DNA from: Psilocybe azurescens
Lineage: Eukaryota; Basidiomycota; Agaricomycetes; Agaricales; Agrocybaceae
NCBI GenBank assembly: GCA_023853785.1
Contig: JAJIRX010000681.1
Span: forward strand, 434,001-498,000
Direction: 5' to 3'
DNA length: 64,000 bases
Under the pieces are notes generated by a model that saw only the letters and a list, made by a program, of their open reading frames with translations, ran no database searches and was not told where the DNA came from. A program made the translations under genes and the position numbers. Positions 48,064-60,192 of this stretch are shown in pieces; position 1 is the stretch's first letter; each line of letters begins with the position of its first letter.

Positions 48064-48278
48064 TTATTAGGGTACTGGTCAGTGTAATGGCAATGCCAAT
48101 TGGGCTACGATCGTAAAGAAAATAATATTTATGGAAGGGCAACATAGTACCGGGACACAGCAAAAGAAAACTAAGTAATAGTATGAGAGGAATCCAAGCG
48201 AATGTGTGACAAAAAACACAGGGTATATGCAAATTTTACATAAGTAGATCAGCACAAGGTCGTAAAAAGGGGGAGATG
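48064..48278. other. Convergent intergenic region between RRP5 and the Tea1-like gene
   Basis: Read on the minus strand it is open as a continuation of the Tea1-like frame (to 48079), coding an odd hydrophobic tail. I interpret it as 3' UTR; see the Tea1-like entry. Confidence 0.5.
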
Positions 48279-51200
48279 TTATGAACGAGGCGACCGCGTT
48301 TCGCTCCGCGACAACTGATTTTTCGTCGAACTCGCTGAGTGGCCGCCGGTTGCTCATGGAACTTGCGAGCTGTCTTTGCCAGTCATCCAATTCACTGGAA
48401 AGATTCTCGAATGCAAGTGCGTTCTCCGAACTTGACGTGCTCATGCGACCCGACATTGGCCGACGTCCATATGAAGGCTGTTCTACTTCGAGCAGAAGAC
48501 CGATTTTATGTGATAGTTGGTCGTTTTCTCTACGAAGTGTCGCATTTTCGGTGTGCAGTTTCTCCAATAGAGTTTCGTCTGGGCCACCACGTGCAATGAG
48601 TAAGGATTGTTGCAATCGTTCAATGTCAAGTTGCAACTCTTCGACCTGACTGAATCGGTCATCAGCCTCTTGCTGTGAAGCAAGAAGGTTGTCACGGATA
48701 AGTTCAAGCTCCTTTTCCAGATTTTCAAGACGTAGACGTAATTCTTTGTTTTCGGTGGTGAGCCTTTGCACCTGTCGCTGAGCATCAACGAGATGGCTTC
48801 GACCCTCATCATCCGTTTGAGGCGTGCTGCGTCCGTTGACAGTCCGAACTCGCGGATCGATTGGTTTCCCAGATCGAGAAGTTTCAAGATCGGCCTGCAG
48901 AGCAGTGTTTGCTTTTTTCTGTTTGTTGAGCTCTTCACGCATGCGGAGCATCATCTTCTCGGTACCCCTTTTAACTCGTCAGTCATTTGTCTGCAGTTAC
49001 GAGGGAAATAAATAACTCACTTTACATAATGTACGGCGATTTGATAGTCAGCTTCCATTTGCTGGATTTGACCTTTGAACGCCTGGGTAGCAAGTTCGAG
49101 TTTTTCTTCAGCTTCTTGCACGCGCTTATCGGTTTCGCCGGATAATGGGCTCCGACCGGATCTGACGTTGTCAAGCTGAGTGGACAGTTCTGAGACTTGG
49201 ACTTCCATATCCCGCTTCCTGCGAAGAGCTTGAGCCAATTCGCGTTCCGAATCTTCGTGCAGACGAGTACGCTCAGCAAGTCTATTCTCGAGATCTGAAA
49301 TATTTTCAGGAGATTTGGTGCCATTCAGTCTTGACGACGGCCGTAGTTCATCCTCATCAACACCGATACCATTCTCTGCGAGATAATTCCTCAGCATACC
49401 CAACTTGGCATTCGAATCAGAAAGATCTTTGGTTTTATCCCGGAGTCGACTTTCAAGAGTTGACAGTTCGTTGCGGAGACGCGCCGCATCAGAGAAGGCA
49501 TTCGACAACTGGCCACGTAGGGCGACAATCTGGGTTTGAAGAGTAGCGTGCTCGGTCTCTTGTTCGTGGTTCCGTTTGCGTTCCTCTGTCAGTTTATTGG
49601 CTGTGTCATCAGCGCGTACCGAAACTTCGCGCAGCATTAACCTCAAAGATTGAGCCTCAGCTTCGACAGCTTGGATCTTCTCCGAATGTCCTCGCAGAAG
49701 GCGGTCTTCGTCGGCCTTGAGATCGCGATGCGAATCGAGAAGCTCCCCAAGACTTGTGGTGGTAAGCGCCCGGAAAGCGTCTGCTTCTTCACGAGATTTG
49801 GCCCAAGAGTTCTCGGCATCCGTAAGGCGGGCACGTGCGGCCTCAGCCTCCGCTGTCCTCGTCTCGACTTCGCCACGAAGCTCAGCAACATCAGTTTCCA
49901 ACGTCTTGATCTGCTCCTGGGCACGTTGATATTGCATGTCAATCTCCATTGCACGTGCCGAAGATGCTTGAAGCGCGACCCGTGCTTGGTCCAAGGCTCG
50001 TATGTGCTGCTCCCTCGACTGCGATAGCTCATCAACTTGACCGCGAAGGCCGACCTCATCGGCTTCTCTCTGTTCTAGAAGCGAGCTCTGCGACACCAGC
50101 CGATCCTGATGATCTCTGAATTTCGACTGCAGCGTCTCGTGAATCTCTAAAAGTTCGTTGTACCGCTGGGCAGCGTGCGTATGCGCCTCATCCATTTTCT
50201 CCGCGCGTTTGACTGCTTCAGCCGCCCTAGAATCTGCCTGTTCGCACAACATTGTTTGGAGCGCTAGCGAGTCGTTCAACTCGTTCAACTTTCGGTCCTG
50301 TGCCCATCGCTCATTCATGAGAGCAGACATATGCCCCTCGAGCTCAGTGATACGGACGCGCTCCATACGCTGGACATCAGGATCGTTGTTGGCTTCCATT
50401 GCAGCAACTTTGGCTCGATAATAGGCTGCCTCCTGGGTCGCACTTGCCTTGACGCGTTCCGCTTCCGTTACGCGCTCAGATGCCTGCTTCGCTTGATCGG
50501 TCATGGCAGTCTAAAACGAATGCTTTGATTAGGATGAAAAACAATACTTGGTAAGGCCCGACCCTACCTGAACATGCGCCTTGAACTGTTTAAACTTGAG
50601 CGCCAATTCTGCATATTTACCGTCATGACCATCCTCGGAGATATTGCTCATGGTGGTAATTTCAGGTGTCCCTTCTCTGTCCGTCTGCACAAAACCAGAG
50701 CGAGTTGCCTTTGCCAAAGCCTCCTTCATCCAAGCCATTTGCCTTTTAACGCTATCCAGTTCAAGATCTTTCGCTTTCAAGTCTCTGATCAAGTCTGCAG
50801 TGACATTGCCCACCGAACCATTACCGGTCCGTGACGCTGGTCGTGCAAAGCTGTTCAAGGTAGGCGAGGGGTTGTTAGGTCCATTCTGGTAAGCCTCTGC
50901 AGCAGTCGGCCGCGAGCGTTCAACAACAGGTGAAGCGCGTCCAGTAAGTGGGGACGCACGTCCCGTAATAGCAGGTGACGATCGGCCGTTAATGCCCATT
51001 GAAACAGCCACCATATTAGGCGCCTGGGTTCCATTCATAGATGGCGACACCGCTCTCGTACTCATCTGCGCTGGGCTCTTGGCGCGCGTCTGCGTTGTCT
51101 GGTAGGACTCGGAGCTGACCATATCAAACCCATCATCTGTGCCATTTTGCTCTTCGTCTTCGCGCTTCGGACGGACAGGGGGCTTTGATTTGCCGTTGAC

Positions 51201-53216
51201 CGCTGCTGCGTTCGAAAGTGTTTGCTGAACTATGCCATTCTGTTGCACCGGCCGTCCTGAAGGTGATACTGCCCGCTCAGGGGCAACACTAGGCGACATT
51301 GAACGACCATTGACGTTGGCTGTCTGGGCGATCTGATTCTGGGCTGGGTTGGTGACTGACGGTCTCCGTGATGTATTCTGGTTGGCCGGCGCAACTCCCG
51401 CCGGTGGAGGTCTGGAATTGTCCTCGGGATACTTGATGTTTTCTGAGAAAAGAAAACATATGCGAGGACATACAATTGGTCAATAAAACGTCGACTTGGA
51501 AAAGGTTAGAACCACGCAACTCGTCTCCAATGTATGTGTAATGCTCGGATCGTCCGATTTTGACGGTGAAAATGACTCGCCACCAAGAACATATACCTTT
51601 GTACCAATGGATGCCATGGCATGTCCAGATCGCCCACTAGGCGACGGGCCCATGTTCTGGAACATATACCACCGCTGATCTACAGAAAGAAGTTTGATTT
51701 AGTCCCAGATGATAAACAGCCCAGTACACCCACTTGAAATTTTGAAAGCAGCCAAATCACTCAAGTCCTTCCCGTCGATACCTCGCCCACCGAAAACGTA
51801 AATCACATTGCCTACAATAGCGGCAGCGTGGCCTTCTCGGGCAGAAGGAATGAACCCTATACAATTCAATTCCGTCCACTTCCTGGTTTGCAAATTGAAT
51901 GACCAAGTATCGTTATAATGGTACTTCCCATCTGTCCCACCAAAGCTGTCAAAAAGCATTGGATAGTTAGATTAGCGCTAAAATAACGAACAGAAGAGAA
52001 GTTCGTACACAATGATGGTATCTTCGTGAGTTATACACACGTGACCGGTTCTTGGGGCAGGTCTTTCAGGGCTCACAGGTTCCCATTGCTCCCAAGCCGA
52101 CCTCGTTTTAACTTGCAGGTCAGGTGAATAAATTGAATTCATACTTTGAGGTATTGTGAGACATACGAGAATTCAGATCGAATGCCCAAAGGTCATTCAG
52201 GAATTCCTCATCGACCTGCCCACCAAACATAAAGAACTTGGTGCCAACCATGGTCACGGCATGGCCATACCTCCCGACCGGTGCGGGGCCAGAGACCTCC
52301 AGCTGATTCCAATCTCGCGAAACTGCGTAACAGGTTAATATTGTTCAATGACACATGACACTACAGACACGCACTAAGATTCAGAAGATACAGCCCGTTA
52401 TCTTGTCTATCCGTAGGCTTCGAATTAGGGTCTGTATTGGTATCACCGCCCCACACAATGAGCACATTCCCCACCAAGGCACATGCATGCCCCATCCGTG
52501 GACTGGGGATCTGCCCTGTCGTCTGGAACAGGCTCGCAGAGTTCTCGCGGGTGTTGAAAATGTAGACGTCGTTCCGCGCCGCCTCGCGGACGAGACCTCC
52601 GAATAGATAGAGGTCTCCGCTAGGGGTCGCCGTAGCGGGGAGCGCATGGCCATATCGCGGGAATGGAGAGGGAGAGGGAGAAGTAGGGGTGCGATACCGG
52701 GTTTGTTTATGATGGTTGGAGGAAGAAGGTTGAGTCGTCGGGCAGCCCAAGGGAAAGCAGGAGGCTGGCGTGGGCCTTGCGAATTGGGCTGGGACGGCTG
52801 CTGCTGGGCTTGCTGGGCTTGGAAAGAATTTGAAGATTGGAGGTTGGCGCCCCCGGGACTAGTATTCCTGTTTTGAGTCCGGGGCTGCTGCTGTTGGGGT
52901 TGTTGCTGTTGCTGCTGCTGCTGTTGCTGCTGCTGGGGAATGGGCGCAAGACCATTATTGCCAGCTCTGTGTGTTATTTGTCAGTTAATATACCATATAC
53001 GACACTCTATAGATCGTCCATGATTCGGTATGTGTGGTAAACTTACGATGCAAGTACGCTATCCCCACGCAAACTCCCGGATTGCTGTTGAGTCGCAGGA
53101 GCCTCCCTATTGGTGTTTGAGAGCTGGGCTAGAGCCTGGCTTGGGGTAGTAGCTACGGTGACATTCGCAGGAGCTTGGGGTGCAGCTTGGGTCTTCTTCC
53201 TCGAGAAGAAGGACAT
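48279..53216 (-). CDS. Tea1-like kelch-repeat and coiled-coil polarity protein
   Basis: Cell-end marker family (fission yeast Tea1, Ral2-like). Starts [20 protein letters not shown] at 53216. An intron leads to a poly-Gln/Asn stretch (about 52870-52970). Six kelch repeats form a propeller: [100 protein letters not shown] and [21 protein letters not shown] Ser/Pro-rich linker follows ([20 protein letters not shown]). A very long coiled coil runs from about 50500 to 48400 (for example [15 protein letters not shown] upstream, then [20 protein letters not shown]). The frame after EFDEK runs on to 48079. Removing one base from T5 at 48319-48323 gives [14 protein letters not shown] and a stop at 48279, which I prefer. 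In fission yeast Tea1 rides microtubule tips to cell ends. The next gene but one is a kelch-only paralogue. Confidence 0.88.
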
Positions 53217-53649
53217 TCTCCTTGTTCTACCTAGGAAGGACGTAATGGCTGGATAGTCAACTGAGAGTGTATTGTTGTTTAAAGAAACCAAGGAAGAAAA
53301 GGAGCCGAGCAAAGAGGAGGGAAATGAAGGAGGAAAGGGGGAGGGGCGGTAGAGACGAGCGTACTCGATGAGCAGCGCACTGACGGACAGATTTGTGTCA
53401 CATTTGCTTCTGTTTGCCTTGACCATCTCTCAAAATCCCTCCCTCATGTTTCCACCACCCGACTTTATCCCACCATCAACTCTGATGGTCACAACCCAAA
53501 TTCCCCTCGCAACCGCGGTCCACTTACGGCTTTACTTGGTCTTTCTACACTCGTCATATACATATATATATAAATCCCCACTCAAGATAATACCCCTTAC
53601 AAAGCCTACATAGCATCATGGTTAGTTGACAGAGAAACAGTCTCGATTC
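53217..53649. promoter_or_regulatory. 5' region of the Tea1-like gene
   Basis: 433 bases between the Tea1-like start and the small gene at 53650, both on minus. It holds a TATATATATA stretch at about 53560-53572. No coding sequence is recognised. Confidence 0.35.
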
Positions 53650-54087
53650 TCAACTCTGCAACTGCGATGCCCCATTGCCACCTCCCGGGTTGTTCCAAGT
53701 GATAATCTGGCTGTCATCCTCGCTCTGGTGGTCCTTTTTGCGATGGGCCATGAGGGCCTTGTATGATGGTAGCAGACGGTTGCACTCTGACAAGCAGCGA
53801 CTTGAACATGAGAATAGCCTGCGAGACAGACACAGCACTCACGATCAAGCGCACATATGAAGATGGGTGTACTGTCAAAAGTTGAACATAAGCTGACGGA
53901 TCTTCAAGAGGAGGACGGGAAACCGACGCTTCTGGGGTAGTGGCTTTCCCGAACGGCTGCTTTATTTCATTAGGGGTACTTGTTGCTTTGGATGGAAATA
54001 AATAGCATGAATTGGAAAGTACATCTGGTCCGACTTACTATCTTGAATCGCTGGCTTGGACGGCAGTATGGATGGAAGAGACATCAT
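53650..54087 (-). CDS. Small protein of unknown function, possible C2H2-like end
   Basis: Starts MMSLPSILPSKPAIQD at 54087. A 51-nt-class intron (GTAAGT...CCAAAG) joins it to TTSTPNEIKQPFGKATTPEA, then LEDPSAYVQLLTVHPSSYVR and a second short intron (GTGAGT...CTCGCAG at about 53817-53841). After that intron two frames compete. The directly spliced frame stops within 30 codons. The other, needing a one-base shift, reads CSSRCLSECNRLLPSYKALM then AHRKKDHQSEDD and ends GASQLQS at 53650. The second has C-x3-C-x12-H-x4-H spacing, resembling a C2H2 zinc finger, and given the many indels here I favour it. Family not recognised. It lies between two kelch paralogues. Confidence 0.45.
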
Positions 54088-54370
54088 GGCCAAGAGGTTA
54101 CGAGTAGGAAGCCTCTATTAAGCGTGACGCCACACTTTCAGGCGCTCGATCGTATTCCCATACGCAGTCAAGCGCTACTTTACTGCTATAAACATATAAA
54201 TAAATAATCTACTCTACAATCAATAAAAAGGGAGTGTCTCTAATGGCTACAGACTACTGAACAGTACAAAAGAATGGGGGGGAGGAAGAATGTACATATA
54301 TATAAGAGATAAATAGCATGACAGGGTTCCTCGGTGATAAGCAAATAGTATACAGGGTGACTTGATAGAT

Positions 54371-55952
54371 TCATGATATAGAAGCATGTTCTGATTCTGT
54401 GGGTACTGTACCGCGGTCTGGATATTTCAAAAGTTCTGAACTACATATCAGAGATAGCACAGCAATTTTTGAAACAAAAGTGCCCACCAGTATCCAAAAC
54501 ATGAATGGGAGTGGAGTCGTCGAGGACGGGTTTGGTAAATGAGTCGCCACCAAAAAGATAAGCATTGGATCTGATAGTAGCCATAGCATGTCCGGATCGA
54601 GCACTGGGTGCCAAGCCAGTATTCTGGAACATGAACCACCGTCGCGCTGTTACGTGGAGAGAAAATAAATCAATGAGCGAGTGCCAAATGAATATAGCGA
54701 TAGCATCTTACTCGAGATTTTTAAAGCCACCAGGTCACCGAGATCCCTCCCATCCAAACCCCGACCGCCAAATATGTACATAATGTCATTGACAATGGCG
54801 GCAGCGTGGCTTTCTCGAGGTGCGGGTATATATCCACTGCAGCGGAGTTCTGTCCAGACCCTGGTCTGCAGATTAAATGTCCAAGTGTCGTTGTAGTAAA
54901 ATTTTCCGTCGGTCCCGCCAAAGCTGACAATGAGATATGAGATGAGGTATGAAAGCCGCAATGACGAAGAATATGGCGTACATGATAAGTTGGTCCTCGC
55001 CGTAAGCTACACATACATGTGAAGTCCTTGGAGCGGGTCTTTCTTGAGTTGCTGGCTCCAGACGCCAGTCCCAAGCAGGTTTTGACTTTACTAAAAATGG
55101 ACGTCAATGCGGGCTCGACGGAAGTAGAAAAAATATGACAGACATGTATTTAACTCAAACGCCCAAAGGTCGTTGAAGAAATCGGCGTTGGATTGGCCGC
55201 CAAACATAATAAGTTTGGTGCCCAACAAAGCCATAGTATGACCATAGCGGCCGATGGGAGCTGGGCCTGAAACTTTGACCAATGTCCACTCCTGAGTTAC
55301 TGGAGATGAATCAGTCGAAACGTAGGAACAAGAGGGCGGAGCGAAACGCACGTAAATTGAAAAGATACAAAGAATTGTCATACTGATGAGAAGGAACCTG
55401 GTTGACATTGGTGTCTCCTCCCCAAACGACAAGGACGTGATTTCGTAGCACACAAGCGTGTCCAACTCTGGGGCTGGGTAAGTGACCGTTAGCTTGAATG
55501 AGAGTGGTAGAGTTGTCAGAGATAGATATTTTGTAAAGATCGTTTTGTTCCTTGTCTGCGACAAGGCCACCAAATAAGTAAATGTCTTCATCCGGAGTAG
55601 CGTTCTGTGGAGAGGAGAAGCCGTATCGAGGAAAGGGAGAGAAGGGGGCAAGGTGAGCTGGGGGACACCTGCGTTGCCATGAGCAGAAAGAGGGGGACGA
55701 AGCTGTAGATACTGGGTTGACCATGGGTACCTAGGACCTTTCGGACTGTGGTTCCGTGGAGAAGGGGAGTTGCTGCTGGCCGAATGTCAAATTGGCGACA
55801 CAGAGTGAAACGAGAATAAATAGAAACCTTTCGCGTGCAAGAGGCTGCAGGGGGAGGAGGAGGGCTGGGCGGGGAAGGTGAGGGGGTGGTGATTGAGTAA
55901 GGACAGGTTTAGTATTAGAGCAGAATTTTTTAATCTTCTTCCAGAGGTTCAT
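54371..55952 (-). CDS. Kelch-repeat protein, paralogue of the Tea1-like gene without coiled coil
   Basis: Starts MNLWKKIKKFCSNTKPVLTQ at 55952, the same basic-head layout as MSFFSRKK in the Tea1-like neighbour. Splicing at REs|SSNSPSPRNHSPKGPRYP (donor GTTTCT, acceptor CGGCCAG) and one more base in G5 at 55644-55648 (C5 on the coding strand) join it to FSPFPRYGFSSPQNATPDED. Kelch repeats follow the neighbour in order: PSPRVGHACVLRNHVLVVWG, PIGRYGHTMALLGTKLIMFG, PAPRTSHVCVAYGEDQLIMF, PAPRESHAAAIVNDIMYIFG and PSARSGHAMATIRSNAYLFG. A last intron (GTGGGC...GTTCAG) leads to ELLKYPDRGTVPTESEHASI, and the protein stops at 54371, where the Tea1-like protein continues into linker and coiled coil. It is therefore a tandem copy reduced to the propeller. 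Confidence 0.85.
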
Positions 55953-56203
55953 AGCTTGTGAAGGGAGAGAATGAGAGGGACATGGTGACAGGGAGCCAGC
56001 AACTTGAAGAAACTTCAACAACAACTGGCACAGCCTGAGATGGTGATTAAATTTAAATGTGTGTGACGTCACGACAAATGCACTTGGACAGTGACCATGA
56101 ACATGAACATGAACGCTAACTAGAACTAACATGCCAGGGATCATAGACTCGAGTACCGACCCCCACGAACCAGCCCGGACTCTGTACACAGAACCAGCAC
56201 CCC
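55953..56203. promoter_or_regulatory. Divergent promoter of the kelch-only and lipase genes
   Basis: 251 bases between divergent starts, containing TGTGACGTCACG at about 56062-56073. This has a perfect TGACGTCA core, the CRE/ATF site bound by fungal CREB/ATF-type bZIP factors. Regulation is inferred from the site alone. Confidence 0.45.
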
Positions 56204-58001
56204 ATGAACCTGAACCGCCCCGTTCTGAAATGGGTGAACCAGCGCACGCTCAATGAAGCGATCAACACGCCTCTGCCCACCCGACCAGCTCGAGCTCGCC
56301 TGCCGCCCCCGCCCCCGCCTTGGTTCGGCGCATCTCCCCTCGTCATCCACCCACCTCCCTTCTGCGACAATCTGACGCGGTCCACTCTCCCCACCTCATC
56401 CCTCTCTCCTCCCCTTCCCGTAGAGAACCACCCCGTGCGCCGTTCGGTCGATTCGATCCGTCCACCTCCCATCGTTCTGCTCCAGTCCAACCCAACCCGG
56501 ACATCACTCGACTCGCTGCGCTCAGTTACCCGCTCCCTGTCTACCTACTCGGCTTCTTCCCTTTGCTGTCCCAGAACTAGAACGGACCAATACCGTGTCC
56601 TCCAAGTGGTGGTTCCAGTCAGACTCTTCTCTCCCGGCCCAGGAAGACAGGTCACAGCAAAAGGACAAACAAGATAACAAAAAGACCTGTCAGTCTCCTC
56701 CGCGCCAGTTTCCCACTCATCTCATACTTATCTCTCTATAGATCTGTCGCCTCGCAATCCCGTCATCTTTTGCCACGGTTTACTCGGTTTCGATTCGGTC
56801 ACCATCGGTCCAGCAATCGCTCCTTTTGAAGTCGCCCATTGGCGCGGCATCAAGGAAGTCCTCGAAGAAAATGGCACAGAGGTCCTCATTACACGCGTCC
56901 CAGCAACAAGTAGTCCCGTAGATAGAGCCAAAGTCCTCGAGGAAAAGATATCCTCCGTATACCCAGGGCGAAGTGTTCACCTCATCGGCACGTCTACTTC
57001 CCTTCTTACAGAAACCGTTTACTAACCTATGTCCAGGCCATAGCATGGTATGTTTCAATTAGTGCATCTACGAGCCTTAATTCTTATACTCCCATTCCAA
57101 GGGCGGCCTAGATTGCAGATACCTCACAACACACCTGACTAAACGTAAATTCGAAGTCCTATCCATAACCACCATTGCCACACCCCACCGCGGCTCCGCG
57201 TTTGCAGACCATTTTCTTTCTACCGTTGGTCGCACGCGTATGCCCTCCGTTCTCTCCCTCCTCGACCTGCTGCCAAACGGCGGCGGCGACGGCAAGGCTT
57301 TCGAATGCCTAACCATTGACAGCATGCGCAAATTTAATGAAGATACCCCGGATATACCTGGTGTCAGATATTTTAGCTGGGGCGCTGTTTACAACCCCGG
57401 CCTCATCGATACATGGAAGTCAGTAGCCTAGTCTCTTCATACCGTATAGAATCCTTACCCCTTTTCTCAGATGGCCACATTCTGTGATTCTAGAAAAAGA
57501 AGGCCCAAATGATGGACTAGTCTCTGTAGAATCGTCGAAATGGGTACGTCCTACTTTCTCTCACCTACTCAGTAAAATCACATGCCAAATTTAAATCAAA
57601 ATCAATCTAGGGCACCTACCTCGGTACTGTCTCTCAAGTTAATCACCTCGACCTCGTAGGCTGGATAAATACTGCGCGGTATAAGTGGGCAGAGATGATG
57701 GGCAAAGAGATCAAGTTCCGCCCGGCCACCTTTTTACCTCGGCATCGCCGACATGTTGGCGCGTGAAGTTGAAGAGCAAGGGTCCGAAAATGGTTCCAAA
57801 GTCGGCGCAGGCGTCGATCTCGAGGAACCCACCTCCCGCACCAGCGGAGCACGTAGAGAACACCAAGAACGCGCGCAGATGGTTGAGAGCCTGGACACTG
57901 CTGGTGCTGATGTACGCGATGCTTCAGTGGCGAATTCGAGACCGTCCACTCCCAACTTGCGAAAACGGACGACGGGCAAGTCAAACTCACAACCCCCGTA
58001 A
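56204..58001 (+). CDS. Alpha/beta-hydrolase lipase (triacylglycerol lipase type)
   Basis: Starts MNLNRPVLKWVNQRTLNEAI at 56204. The N-terminal region is Pro/Ser-rich and its exact frame is uncertain: KWWFQSDSSLPAQEDRSQQK near 56610 looks real but is not in the starting frame. The hydrolase domain is clear: LSPRNPVIFCHGLLGFDSVT (oxyanion-side HG), GTEVLITRVPATSSPVDRAK and SVHLIGHSMGGLDCRYLTTH with the GHSMG nucleophile elbow. Then come ITTIATPHRGSAFADHFLST, EKEGPNDGLVSVESSKWGTY (acidic residue region) and VNHLDLVGW (His region). The nucleophile Ser is on an 11-nt micro-exon (57037-57047). One extra T in T5 at 57731-57735 interrupts FYLGIADMLAREVEEQ. The C-terminus is charged, ending KSNSQPP. 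Probably a cytosolic or mitochondrial neutral-lipid lipase; the substrate is inferred. Confidence 0.88.
57037..57047 (+). other. 11-nt micro-exon of the lipase carrying the catalytic serine
   Basis: GTCCAG|GCCATAGCATG|GTATGT. Joined to CTCATCG upstream and GGCGGCCTA downstream it encodes G-H-S-M-G-G. The upstream intron (56988-57036, 49 nt) starts GCACGT and ends CCAG, a GC-AG intron. No GT donor in the vicinity preserves the frame. The downstream intron 57048-57101 is GT-AG. Confidence 0.7.
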
Positions 58002-58220
58002 TCACATACACTATATTATTACCCACTCATGTAGACACTATTTTACCCTCCATATCTTGTATATACACTGAAATGAACTAATTTTGTATATAGTGTAATG
58101 CGCTGTAATTGAACTTCAGCAGCGTTATCGAACGTTTAATAGAGAGAGAAAACGAAGAAGGTATGGGCATAGCACGTAGATAGCATGTAAATAAGTTAAA
58201 GATGAGATAAGAAACCAGAA

Positions 58221-60192
58221 CTACCGTCTCCTAAACAGTATTTTGGCATTAGGATCTGGCAGATAATTAGTGCCGACAACAACATCCTTAGGCCGCAGCC
58301 CATCCTCAAACCGCACATCATAGTGCAGAATCACGTACGCAAGCATCATCTTCACTACCACCGCAGCGAAGAACCTGCCGGGACATGCGTGGCGGCCGTA
58401 TCCCCACACTAGGTAGTCTGATGTCGTCGTCACCAACTGGAATGGCATTCCACTTGAACCACCTCCGGGAGTAAGGTCGTCCCCATATTGGCGTTCATGC
58501 AACTTTGAAAACCGGAAGCCATCGAACGTGTCGGGAGAAGCATAGATTGTGGAATCGAGGTGTCGTGGCCGGGCTGCTGCTGCGATGAATGTGCCTTTTG
58601 GTATTTGCATCCCGTCTGAAAACGTAAAGGGCGAGAGAATCTTTCTTGTCATAGATACTAAGATATCATCGGACGAACATCCAATGTAGAAAAATCATGA
58701 TGACACTGACCGGACGATATATTGCTCATCCCTTGTCGACTCTTTAACAAAACTGTCCACCTTGAACATGTGATCAAGAGATTGCTTGTTCCATCCTTCG
58801 CGAGAGACGATCGACTCAGTCTCTTTCCGCATAGGAGCTGCAAATTTGGGATTGGCAGCTAGATGATAAAGTGCGTGGGCGATTGTCTGTCATTTCAGCC
58901 AGCAGTAAGCGCGAATTCAACTCGGTCAATATGCCTTATGCGTTCGCATTACCATTGTTATCATTTGGTTGGCCGTGATACTAAGATCGAGAATATGAGA
59001 TGCGACATCTCCAACAGACGTTCGATTTGATGCGTCCGCGAATGCCCATGACAATACATCATTCGGTCGCTCCTCGTTCCCCTTCTGCGTTGGTAGTTGA
59101 GAAGTTTCTTTCGTTTGCGATATGAATGTTATAATCATCGACCGAAGACGCCGTCGTCTTTGATTCGCGTTGCTCAACGCTCGGGTGAGGCTATAAGAAA
59201 TAATTACAATCCGATAGAAGCAAAAGATGGATATAACTGACGATGCAATGGCTCTAGGCAACAGAGTGCATAGATTAGTTGAGCTAAATCCATAGACATC
59301 ACGGGCTTGGTCTATGCTCATTTGTGCATACTGCTCGTCACGAGCTAATATAAATATCAGGATGGCAGACGAGATCGTCAAGGAGAAACATACTCAAGGG
59401 TGACCCGAATATGACGCGGTTGACCACCTTGGTGGTGACATTGGCGACTAGAAACATAGCATCTAACTCTTGCCATCCTGTGCACATTTGAACATTTCGT
59501 TGCCACAGGAACAGACAGAAGGCATACCCATCGACGCCTCCGACGTGGTTGGTATCGCAGAATTCAGAGCCAATGTGATCTCCTCCTTGATAGAGGGTAC
59601 TAGAAATGCGAGATTCCGGGTAAGCCCACTGATAAGCTGGGGATCTACAGCTTGAAAATGTCCGATATGAAATAGCGACGCATCTGGCTGGATATTCCGT
59701 GAGCAACATACAGAAATCACACAAATATGCACACACCCCACTGGCCGCATCGACCAAAGAGACTTGATCTTCTGATGCTTTCCGGAACTCTTCGATAGCT
59801 CTAGCTCCAGTAATTAGCACCAGCCATCGGTTCCACGTCGCGACTTTGAACACAGTTGTTCGATACTGAGAACGCGCATGTCGGTTCAACTACAGGCCTT
59901 TAAACAAACAACAAAGACGAACCTTTTCATATCCTCTTTGAAGACGTTCAGGACACAGCAATGTAAACCGAAGCGCGTCTACATAAGACAGCAGATAGTT
60001 TTTTGTTCCTAAAGTTGGGATATGCTTCAACTGCAAGAAACAGGTAAGAGCTTGAACACGCTCAAAGCGCACAAAGGTTGAACAAAGAAAACTTGCATTG
60101 GGTTCAGCTCTTTCGCTCTTCAGCAGGAAGAGAAGCGTGATGCCTGCGAGAAGAAAAGACAAATATGGCACTAGAATGCCCACCTTCGACAT
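58221..60192 (-). CDS. Cytochrome P450 monooxygenase
   Basis: Heme-thiolate monooxygenase, expected in the endoplasmic reticulum membrane. Starts MSKVGILVPYLSFLLAGITL at 60192, a single hydrophobic anchor. Middle exons include KVATWNRWLVLITGARAIEE and NVTTKVVNRVIFGSP, and SVGDVASHILDLSITANQMI is in the I-helix area. KVDSFVKESTR carries the K-helix ExxR. Then come SPFTFSDGMQIPKGTFIAAA and SPDTFDGFRFSKLHE (PERF-like region). The heme loop is YLVWGYGRHACPGRF with the Cys ligand; the usual first Phe is Trp. The C-terminus ends NAKILFRRR at 58221. More than ten introns, and some boundaries (after ExxR, about 58660-58730) are uncertain. It resembles basidiomycete P450s related to ent-kaurene oxidase/O-methylsterigmatocystin-type clans, but no substrate can be assigned. 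Confidence 0.88.

Noticed and set aside
48079..48278. Hydrophobic C-terminal tail on the Tea1-like protein
   Set aside because: It appears only if the frame is read past EFDEK without correction. The one-base repair at 48319-48323 gives a natural Arg/Ser-rich end and stop, and membrane tails are not known in this family.
53560..53572. TATATATATA as a TATA box for a + strand gene
   Set aside because: No supported + strand gene follows. It may simply be AT repeat in the 5' region of the Tea1-like gene.
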